From positions 62,001 to 126,000 of the forward strand of contig JAKEET010000128.1 in assembly GCA_022616435.1 (NCBI GenBank): DNA of 64,000 nt. The letters run 5' to 3'. This document shows positions 16,117 to 23,204 of the stretch, piece by piece (positions within the stretch are counted from its first letter, which is position 1; the number at the start of each line of letters is the position of its first letter). Made by a program: the position numbers and the translations under genes. Source of the DNA: Gemmataceae bacterium (GTDB lineage Bacteria; Planctomycetota; Planctomycetia; Gemmatales; Gemmataceae). Under the pieces are notes generated by a model. The model searched no databases and was not told where the DNA came from. It saw nothing but the letters and a program-made list of their open reading frames with translations.

Positions 16117-18474
16117 ATGCGCCGCGCCAGTGCTTTCGCGTTGTCCCTCGTCGCTCTTGGACTCCTGTTCGCGCTCGCGCATCCCGACGCCGCCGGCCAG
16201 CCGGTCCGCAAGAAGTCCGGAATCGACAGGCGCGTGCCGTGGACCACGTCGAAGGTGATCGGCTCGCCGGAGCCGCCGCCGCCGTACAAGACCGAGCGCG
16301 TCTTCACGAAGCTGAAGTTCGAAGAGCCGCTGGACATGACCTACGCGCCCGGCACGAACCGGCTGTTCGTCGCCGAGCGCTGGGGCAAGATCTGGTCGTT
16401 CGTCAACAAGAACGATGTCGCGAAGGCCGACCTCGCCCTGGAGATCAAGCCCGGCACGGATTCCAAGGGCATGCCGATGAAGCGGATCATCTACGGCTTC
16501 ACGTTGCATCCGAAGTTCAAGGACAACGGCCACATCTACGTTACGTGGATCCCGAACCCGGAGAAGGAGGGCAATCCGAAGGGGACGCGGGTATCGCGCT
16601 TCACGATGAAGGGTGAGCCGCCGGTCGCCGACCTGGCGTCGGAGAAGGTCATCATCGAATGGCCCAACGGCGGGCACAACGGCGGCTGCCTGAAGTTCGG
16701 GCCCGACGGCATGCTGTACATCGTCACCGGCGACGGCTCCGGCATCGCCGACGAGCTGGTGATCGGCCAGGATTTGTCGAGCATCTTGGCGAAGATGCTG
16801 CGCATCGACGTGGACAACCTCGGAGGCGAGCGTCGCGGCGTAAGCCCGACGTGGAATTACAGCGTCCCGAAGGATAATCCCTTCATCAACACACCCCGGG
16901 CCCGTCCCGAAGTCTGGGCCTACGGTCTGCGCCAGCTCTGGCGGTTCAGCTTCGACCGCGAAAGCGGCGACATCTGGGGCGGCGAAGTCGGCCAGGATTT
17001 GTGGGAAATGGTCTACAGGATCGCCAAGGGGGGGAACTACGGCTGGTCGGTCATGGAAGGCACCCATCCGTTCCGTCCGGAACGCAAGAAGGGACCGACG
17101 CCGATCCTCACGCCAGCCGTTGAACACTCGCATTCTGATTTCCGTTCCATCACCGGCGGGTTCATTTATCAGGGCAAGCGTCTGAAGGAGCTGAGGCAAT
17201 ACTACGTCTACGGTGATTTTGACACAGGACGGATTTGGGCCTTTCTTCCAGGCTACAGCCGTTCAGACCCGCAACCGACGACCCCAGTCAAGCCCCTGTT
17301 TCATCGCGAGCTCTCCCGGACCACTCACCGCATCATCACCTGGACTGAGGACGCCGACGGCGAGCTGTACTACGTCGATTTCACCGGCGGCGGCATCCAT
17401 CAACTCGTCAAGGACGACAAGAAGGACGAGAGCGCCAAGTTTCCGCGCAAGCTCAGCGAGACCGGCATCTTCGCCTCGGTCAAGGACCACGTCGTCGCGC
17501 CCGGCGTCATTCCCTATTCGGTGAACGCCCAGCTCTGGGGCGATCACGCGGTCAAGGAGCGCTTCATCGCCATCCCCGGCAACGGCCAGATCGGCTTCGA
17601 CGAGATCACCTATCCGCAGCCGTCGCCCGGTTCAACCCCCGGTTGGCGCTTCCCCGACGGCGCCGTGCTCGTCAAGACTTTCCTGATGGACATGGAGCGC
17701 GGCAATCCCAAGAGCCGCAAACGTCTGGAGACGCGCCTGCTTCACTTCCAGCAGTTCCCGGGTACGCAGGAGTACGGCGATCAATACTGGCGCGGCTACA
17801 CCTACAAGTGGAACGACGAGCAGACCGACGCAGTCCTGGTGGACGAAAAGGGCCTCGACTTGCCGCTCAAGATCAAGGTCGGCGACGGTTTCGTCCAACA
17901 GAACTACCGCATCCCGAGCCGGGCCGAATGCACCTTGTGCCACACGAACGCGCATAAGTTCGCCCTGGGCGTGGCGACCATGCAGATGAACCGCGATCAT
18001 ATCTACGTCGAGCCGGGCAAGGATGCGATCCGCGACGGCAGCGTCGTCGCCAATCAACTTGCCACCCTGGAGCACATCGGCCTGTTCACGAAGCCGCTGC
18101 CCGAGCCGCCCGACAAGCTCCCGAGGCTCGCGGATTACGACGACCAGGCGCAATCCATCGAAGCGCGGGCCCGGTCGTACCTGCACTCCAACTGCGCCCA
18201 CTGCCACATCAAATGGGGCGGCGGCAACGCCGAGTTCAAGCTGCTGGCGACGCTGCCTCTGGTCGAGATGGGCATCGTCAACGTCCCGCCGGCCCACGGC
18301 AACTTCAAGATCGACGGCGCCAAGCTCCTCGTCCCCGGCCATCCGGACAAGTCGATCCTTTTGCACCGCATGAAGATCACCGAGCTGGGCCGCATGCCGC
18401 ACATCGGCTCGCGCGTGGTGCACGACTCGGCGGTCCGGGTGGTGGCGGAGTGGATCAAGGGGATGAAGGAGTAG
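16117..18474 (+). CDS. Sugar dehydrogenase propeller fused to di-heme cytochrome region
   Basis: A 785-residue exported protein. A signal peptide (1-27) is followed by a glucose/sorbosone dehydrogenase beta-propeller (about 50-450), recognisable by LFVAERWGKIW, IYGFTLHPKF, WPNGGHNGGCLKFGPDG and VWAYGLRQLWRFSFD. The C-terminal third carries two heme c sites, CTLCH at about residue 605 and CAHCH at about 693. This fits a quinoprotein that hands electrons to its own cytochrome in the periplasm. At residues 237-246 the in-frame peptide GERRGVSPTW is encoded by a copy of repeat family B (16825-16854), in a loop of the propeller. ATG 16117 starts the signal peptide. The 3' end overlaps the convergent Anbu gene by 20 bases. 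Confidence 0.88.
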   Translation: MRRASAFALSLVALGLLFALAHPDAAGQPVRKKSGIDRRVPWTTSKVIGSPEPPPPYKTERVFTKLKFEEPLDMTYAPGTNRLFVAERWGKIWSFVNKNDVAKADLALEIKPGTDSKGMPMKRIIYGFTLHPKFKDNGHIYVTWIPNPEKEGNPKGTRVSRFTMKGEPPVADLASEKVIIEWPNGGHNGGCLKFGPDGMLYIVTGDGSGIADELVIGQDLSSILAKMLRIDVDNLGGERRGVSPTWNYSVPKDNPFINTPRARPEVWAYGLRQLWRFSFDRESGDIWGGEVGQDLWEMVYRIAKGGNYGWSVMEGTHPFRPERKKGPTPILTPAVEHSHSDFRSITGGFIYQGKRLKELRQYYVYGDFDTGRIWAFLPGYSRSDPQPTTPVKPLFHRELSRTTHRIITWTEDADGELYYVDFTGGGIHQLVKDDKKDESAKFPRKLSETGIFASVKDHVVAPGVIPYSVNAQLWGDHAVKERFIAIPGNGQIGFDEITYPQPSPGSTPGWRFPDGAVLVKTFLMDMERGNPKSRKRLETRLLHFQQFPGTQEYGDQYWRGYTYKWNDEQTDAVLVDEKGLDLPLKIKVGDGFVQQNYRIPSRAECTLCHTNAHKFALGVATMQMNRDHIYVEPGKDAIRDGSVVANQLATLEHIGLFTKPLPEPPDKLPRLADYDDQAQSIEARARSYLHSNCAHCHIKWGGGNAEFKLLATLPLVEMGIVNVPPAHGNFKIDGAKLLVPGHPDKSILLHRMKITELGRMPHIGSRVVHDSAVRVVAEWIKGMKE
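16825..16854 (+). repeat. Family B repeat arm inside a coding sequence
   Basis: Thirty bases nearly identical to the left arm of the palindrome at 13403-13431 (GGCGAGCGTCGCGGCGTAAGC). Here they are read in frame and encode GERRGVSPTW. Only one arm is present. The same peptide type closes the peroxidase at 53868-55355. Confidence 0.85.
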
Positions 18475-19198
18475 CCGAGAACCGCACCGGCGGCAGCGCC
18501 TGGATCGCCCGGCGCAGCTCCTGCTCCCAGTGATTGCGGATGCCGGCGAGCTGCGGATCGTCGGCCAGGAAGCGGCAGTGCTGCCGGATCGCCAGGTCGC
18601 CGTCGCGGTAGAGCAACAGGTCGATGGGCGGGGCGACCGTCATGTTCGAGCGCATCGTCGAGTCGAGCGATAGCAGGGCGTACTTGGCGGCCTCCTCGAG
18701 CGTGGTTTCTTCGTAGCGGATGCCGCGGTCGAGGATCGGCCGGCCGTACTTGATCTCGCCCACTTGCAGGAACGGCGACTCCTCGGTCACATGCAGCGGA
18801 TTGCCCTGGGGATAGATCAGGTACAGGTCCGGCGCCGAGCCGCGCACCTGGCCGCCGAGGATGATGTGCAGGTTGAACGGGATCTTGTCGCGTTCGAGGG
18901 CGGCGCGGTCGAGGCCCTCGACATGGCGCACGGCGTCGCCGACACAGCGGGCCGCCTCGTACAGCGTGGCCGCCTGGGCCAGGCCCTTGCCGGCGTCACA
19001 TTGCTCGCCCAGGATCGTCAACACCGATTGACCCAGCGCCAGGCCGCCGCTGGTCAAGAGGACGAAGACCCGCTCGCCGGGTTGCACCAGCGTGTGCATC
19101 TTGCGGCAGGTGTTGACCTGATCGAGGCCGGCGTTGGTGCGCGAGTCCGAGGCCAGGACCAGACCGGTTCGGGTTTTGATGCCGAGGCAGTAGGTCAT
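18455..19198 (-). CDS. Anbu (proteasome-like peptidase, bacterial proteasome homologue)
   Basis: A 247-residue N-terminal nucleophile hydrolase of the Anbu/BPH family, related to proteasome beta subunits and HslV. The start MTYCLGIKTRTGLVLASDSR places the catalytic threonine at residue 2 (first after Met removal), with Asp18 and Lys33 in the positions expected for the proteasome-like catalytic set. This also fixes ATG 19198 as the start. The protein should assemble into a ring-like oligomer in the cytoplasm. It is divergent from genes for ATP-grasp, alpha-E and transglutaminase-like proteins, its standard partners, with a 353-base gap holding both promoters. The natural substrate of the system is not established. 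Confidence 0.93.
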   Translation of the reverse strand: MTYCLGIKTRTGLVLASDSRTNAGLDQVNTCRKMHTLVQPGERVFVLLTSGGLALGQSVLTILGEQCDAGKGLAQAATLYEAARCVGDAVRHVEGLDRAALERDKIPFNLHIILGGQVRGSAPDLYLIYPQGNPLHVTEESPFLQVGEIKYGRPILDRGIRYEETTLEEAAKYALLSLDSTMRSNMTVAPPIDLLLYRDGDLAIRQHCRFLADDPQLAGIRNHWEQELRRAIQALPPVRFSATPSSP

Positions 19199-19551
19199 GA
19201 TTGTTGCTCTTTCGTGGTTGCACATATCTTAGGCGAAGAAAAATGGATTTGATCGCACCAGACACCCATTAGTGTGGATGTGCGTGTGTGTGTAGCCAGC
19301 GCAATGCAATCTATTTTGCGCCATGCCCAATCTCGCCGAATCCGCGCCGTTTTGGCACGGCAGCTGCCAAAGGTGGACCGTTCCTATGCCCGATAACGCG
19401 CTGGAGCGAAACGAAGCAGAATTAAGCATTTGTCCTGATTGAACTTGGAACGCTGCGTTTGCAGGCATCCTTGTCGGCCGCCGGTTCCATGCCTCGACCA
19501 CAGGCACTGGTTGCCTCACTCCGTGCACAGATAACGCCCCTGAGTCGATCC
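19199..19551. promoter_or_regulatory. Divergent intergenic region of the Anbu cluster
   Basis: This 353-base stretch between Anbu (minus) and the ATP-grasp gene (plus) must hold both promoters. It is less GC-rich than the surrounding genes and includes a GT-rich run at about 19272-19292. I see no convincing -35/-10 pair, operator palindrome or small gene. Confidence 0.5.
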
Positions 19552-21033
19552 ATGCGTCTGCTCGATCAGCCTTCCCCGAACGCAGCGCCGTCTCCAGGGG
19601 GGCTTTTGCGGTCCTACAGCCAAGGAGCGGCGTACGACGAAATGTTCGACCGAACCGGCTCGCCGCGCGACCACTATGAAGTCCTCTGCCGCCGCTTGCA
19701 GCACATCAGCCCCGAGGAATTCTGGCGGCGAAAGACGATGACCGACCTGTCCATGCGGCAGGACGGCGTCGGCTTCACCGTGTACCGACAGGAAGAAGGC
19801 ATCGAGCGCATCTGGCCGATGGACCCGGTGCCGCGGATCATCCCGGCCGCGGAATGGGAGGGCATCGAGCAAGGCTTGGTGCAACGGCTGACCGCGCTCA
19901 ACCTGTTCCTGAACGACATCTATCACGAGCAGCGCATCCTGCACGACCGCGTGCTCGACGCCCGGCCGATCTACGAGGCCGCCTTTTTTCGTCCCGAGTT
20001 CATGGACGCCGTGGTTCCCAGGGGCATCTACGTCCACGTGTGCGGCACCGATTTGATCCGCGATCGCGACGGCCGCTACGTGGTGCTTGAAGACAACGCC
20101 CGCACGCCGTCGGGCGTGAGCTACATGCTGCACAACCGCCAGGTGCTGAAGCGCGTGTTTCCGCAGCTCTTCGAGCAGTACGACGTGCGGGCCACGGACG
20201 ATTACCCCGCCGCGTTGCGCGACGTGCTCCAGCACATCGCCCCAGCCGGCGCCGCGGACCCGACCGTGGTGCTGTTGACGCCCGGCATCTTCAACTCCGC
20301 GTACTTCGAGCACAGCTTCCTGGCCCAGCGCATGGGGATCGAGCTGGTCGAAGGCCGCGACCTGCTGATCGATCAGAACCGCGTGTTCATGCGGACCACG
20401 CGCGGGCTGAAGCGCGTCGATGTGATCTATCGCCGCATCGACGACGATTTCCTCGACCCGCTGACCTTCCGGCCGGAGAGCAGCCTGGGAGTGCCGGGGC
20501 TGGTGAACGCCTACCGGTCGGGGAACGTGGCGCTGGCCAACAGCATCGGCACCGGGGTCGCCGACGACAAGGGGGTGTACCCGTTCGTGCCGGCGATGAT
20601 CCGCTACTATCTGAAGCAGGACCCGATCCTGCCCAACGTCGAGACGTTCCGCGCTGCCGAGGCGAGCCAGCGCAGCCACATCCTCGCCAACCTCGACCAC
20701 CTGGTGGTCAAGAAGGTGAACGAATCGGGCGGCTACGGCATGCTGATCGGGCCGGCGTCGACCGCCGCGCAGCGCGCGGAGTTTCGCGGCTTGATCCAGG
20801 CCAACCCGCGCGACTACATCGCTCAGCCGACGATCCAGCTGTCGACGCATCCGACCTTCGTGGACGGCCGGCTCGAAGGCCGCCACGTGGACTGCCGGCC
20901 GTTCATCCTGTGCGGCGAGAAGATCGTGGTGGTGCCCGGCGCGCTGACGCGCGTCGCGTTGCCGAGGGGAAGTTTGGTCGTGAACAGCTCGCAGGGAGGC
21001 GGCAGCAAGGACACGTGGGTGCTGGCGAACTAA
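19552..21033 (+). CDS. Circularly permuted type 2 ATP-grasp protein
   Basis: A 493-residue member of the circularly permuted ATP-grasp family (older names DUF404/DUF407/DUF403-linked). Recognisable blocks are [58 protein letters not shown] and a C-terminal [15 protein letters not shown]-grasp enzymes join a carboxylate to an amine, so it is predicted to ligate peptides or amino acids. It is followed by alpha-E and transglutaminase genes on the same strand. The start is uncertain: ATG 19552 gives the usual family length, while in-frame starts at 19459 and 19489 would add about 20-30 unconserved residues. Confidence 0.93.
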   Translation: MRLLDQPSPNAAPSPGGLLRSYSQGAAYDEMFDRTGSPRDHYEVLCRRLQHISPEEFWRRKTMTDLSMRQDGVGFTVYRQEEGIERIWPMDPVPRIIPAAEWEGIEQGLVQRLTALNLFLNDIYHEQRILHDRVLDARPIYEAAFFRPEFMDAVVPRGIYVHVCGTDLIRDRDGRYVVLEDNARTPSGVSYMLHNRQVLKRVFPQLFEQYDVRATDDYPAALRDVLQHIAPAGAADPTVVLLTPGIFNSAYFEHSFLAQRMGIELVEGRDLLIDQNRVFMRTTRGLKRVDVIYRRIDDDFLDPLTFRPESSLGVPGLVNAYRSGNVALANSIGTGVADDKGVYPFVPAMIRYYLKQDPILPNVETFRAAEASQRSHILANLDHLVVKKVNESGGYGMLIGPASTAAQRAEFRGLIQANPRDYIAQPTIQLSTHPTFVDGRLEGRHVDCRPFILCGEKIVVVPGALTRVALPRGSLVVNSSQGGGSKDTWVLAN

Positions 21034-21034
21034 A

Positions 21035-21130
21035 TGACCGTTCGGGATTCTGCACCAACCCGACGCGTAAGCGAGGGACTCCCTCGCTTGCGCGTCGGGT
21101 TGGTGCAGCGGAATCGTGCACGCTCATTTA
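21035..21130. repeat. Palindromic repeat, family A, copy 1
   Basis: A long, almost perfect inverted repeat directly after the ATP-grasp stop. The core palindrome spans 21046-21115, with an arm including CTGCACCAACCCGACGCGTA and a two-base loop. Related copies are at 53214-53292 and 57981-58070; those have CCGAAGCGTAAGCG where this has CCGACGCGTAAGCG. Confidence 0.9.
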
Positions 21131-21196
21131 GTGGCGGCAAGCTTCCAACTTGCCGCGGCCTCCTTCGAAGTTCATGCCGCAAAAAACTTGCGGCCA
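21131..21196. repeat. Short inverted repeat upstream of the alpha-E gene
   Basis: The stretch holds GGCGGCAAGCTTCCAACTTG and later AACTTGCGGCCAC, giving a weak stem next to the family A palindrome. It lies inside the Anbu operon and might influence read-through between ATP-grasp and alpha-E genes. Confidence 0.4.
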
Positions 21197-21212
21197 CAAG
21201 GTCTGGTGTGTC

Positions 21213-22193
21213 ATGCTCAGCCGTGTCGCCGATGCCCTGTTCTGGACGAGCCGCTACCTGGAGCGGGCCGAGCATCTGGCGCGCGTGCTGGATGTCGGCT
21301 TTCACCTGGAGCTGGACCTGCACGGCGTGCTGGCCGGCGGGCGCGAGCAGGAAACCGCGGCGGTGATCGGCATTGCCCAGATCGGCATCACACAGTTCGG
21401 CAGCGCCCCGTTCGCGGGCCGACCGGAAGGCGCCGAATCGGAGGACACCTCACTCTACGACTGGCTGAGCTTCGACCTGAACAATCCCGGCAGCATCATG
21501 ACGTGCATTCAGCACGCCCGCACCAACGCCCGCAGCGTCCGCGGCACGATCGCGCCGGCCGTGTGGCGCGAGCTGAACAAGCTCTACTGGCAGATCCGCG
21601 ACGCCGACTTCATGGCCCGCGCCCGCGAGTCGCCCCATGATTTCTTCGGTGCCGTCGAAACGGGCTGCCACCTGTTCCAGGGGCTGTGCGACACCACCAT
21701 GACGCACGACGAGGGCTGGCAGTTCATCCAGCTCGGCAAGTTCCTCGAACGGGCGGACTTGACCTTGCGGCTGCTCGACGTGAAGAGCCGGCAGCTCCAG
21801 CAGCTCACCGACCCGGTCGACTTGCCGATCGCCAACCTGCAATGGGCGGCGGTGCTCAAGAGCTGCCTGGCGTACGAGGCATATCAGCGCCTGTACATCA
21901 GCCGCGTCGAGCCCGAGTGCGTCATCGAGTTCCTGCTGACGCACGCGCTGTTCCCGCGCTCGGTGCGGTTCTGCCTGGAAGAGGCGGCCAAGGTGCTGAC
22001 GCTGCTGGAGGGACCGACGCCGGTTGGCGACGGCAAGGCCGAGCGCCTGCTGGGGCGGGCGCTGAGCGACTTACGGTTCCTCGATCTCGACGAGATCCTG
22101 CGCGAAGGCCTGCACCCGTTCCTGACGCGGGCCGCGCGGATGTGCGCTCAGGCGAGCGCGGCCATTCAGGAACAGTACGCGTTGATCGCGTGA
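21213..22193 (+). CDS. Alpha-E domain protein of the Anbu cluster
   Basis: A 326-residue all-alpha protein with the family start MLSRVADALFWTSRYLERAE, followed by HARTNARSVRGTIAPAVWRE and FIQLGKFLERADLTLRLLD. These blocks define the alpha-E domain (DUF403). The ATG 21213 gives exactly the conserved N-terminus. Alpha-E proteins always accompany the circularly permuted ATP-grasp and are thought to take part in the same peptide-ligation chemistry; no reaction has been shown that I can cite. The transglutaminase-like gene follows after 11 bases. Confidence 0.93.
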   Translation: MLSRVADALFWTSRYLERAEHLARVLDVGFHLELDLHGVLAGGREQETAAVIGIAQIGITQFGSAPFAGRPEGAESEDTSLYDWLSFDLNNPGSIMTCIQHARTNARSVRGTIAPAVWRELNKLYWQIRDADFMARARESPHDFFGAVETGCHLFQGLCDTTMTHDEGWQFIQLGKFLERADLTLRLLDVKSRQLQQLTDPVDLPIANLQWAAVLKSCLAYEAYQRLYISRVEPECVIEFLLTHALFPRSVRFCLEEAAKVLTLLEGPTPVGDGKAERLLGRALSDLRFLDLDEILREGLHPFLTRAARMCAQASAAIQEQYALIA

Positions 22194-22204
22194 AGGTGTC
22201 TGGA

Positions 22205-23164
22205 ATGATCCTGCAAATTCAACACGAAACACGGCTCGAATACACGGACGCCGTGTTGGAATGGTTGGCCGAGGTGCGCATGGAGCCGGTCAGCGACGAA
22301 CGGCAATCGTGCCATTCGTTCCACCTGTCGGTCAGCCAGCCGGTTACGTTGTTCCGCTACCAGGATGGCTTCGGCAACCACGTGCATCACTTCAACCTGT
22401 TGACGCCGCACCAGCAGGTGCGGGTGCTCGCCGCCAGCATCGTGGAAACCACCCCGGCCGAGACCGACCTCGCCGCCAACTCGGCGACCTGGCCGTTGAC
22501 GCTGGACAACGACGAGCCGGAACTGCACGGCTACGTGCAGTTCGGCGGCCCGGTGCGCGACACGCCGTTGCTGGCGCCGGTGCTCGACGCCACCCGGCCG
22601 CGGCCCGGCGAGCGGCTCGGCGCCGTGCTGGAACGGGTGAGCCGGCACATCCACGAGCGCTTCGAATACGCGCGGGCCGTGACCAACGTCAGCTCGCCGA
22701 TCGACGACCTGCTGACGCAAGGCAAGGGCGTGTGCCAGGACTTCGCGCATTTGATGATCGCCGTCTTGCGCTCGTTCGGCGTGCCGGCCCGCTACGTCAG
22801 CGGCTACATCCACCGCCCGAACATGGATTCGCAGAGCCACGCCTGGTGCGAAGCCTGGCTGCCGGACCTCGGCTGGGTCGGCATGGATCCGACCAACAAC
22901 TGCGTGGCCGGGGATCATTTCGTGCGCGTCGCGGTGGGCCGCGACTTCACCGACGTGACGCCGAACAAGGGAGTCTATCGCGGCAAGGGGCAGGAGTCGG
23001 TGTGGGTGCGCGTCGGCACCCGAGCGCTGGAACGGGTGCCGTCCCTGTCATGGCAAGAAGAGTTGCCGCCGCTCGACGTGCCGCTGACGGCGCTGCATCA
23101 GCGGCAGCGCTTCAACTGGTGGCGGAACGACGGGCCGGAGCAGGAGCAACAGCAGCAACAGTGA
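22205..23164 (+). CDS. Transglutaminase-like cysteine peptidase of the Anbu cluster
   Basis: A 319-residue protein with an N-terminal bacterial transglutaminase-like beta domain (1-120) and a transglutaminase core. The predicted triad is Cys177 (GKGVCQDFAH), His212 (SQSHAWCEAWLPD) and Asp228 (GMDPTNN). It probably works as a protease or amidase rather than a true cross-linker. The tail ends in a Gln-rich run. ATG 22205 is the natural start of the beta domain. With ATP-grasp, alpha-E and Anbu it completes the conserved gene set. Confidence 0.93.
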   Translation: MILQIQHETRLEYTDAVLEWLAEVRMEPVSDERQSCHSFHLSVSQPVTLFRYQDGFGNHVHHFNLLTPHQQVRVLAASIVETTPAETDLAANSATWPLTLDNDEPELHGYVQFGGPVRDTPLLAPVLDATRPRPGERLGAVLERVSRHIHERFEYARAVTNVSSPIDDLLTQGKGVCQDFAHLMIAVLRSFGVPARYVSGYIHRPNMDSQSHAWCEAWLPDLGWVGMDPTNNCVAGDHFVRVAVGRDFTDVTPNKGVYRGKGQESVWVRVGTRALERVPSLSWQEELPPLDVPLTALHQRQRFNWWRNDGPEQEQQQQQ

Positions 23165-23204
23165 AGCTTCTCTCCTTCGCGCCTTTGCGCCTCCGCGTGA
23201 GGCC

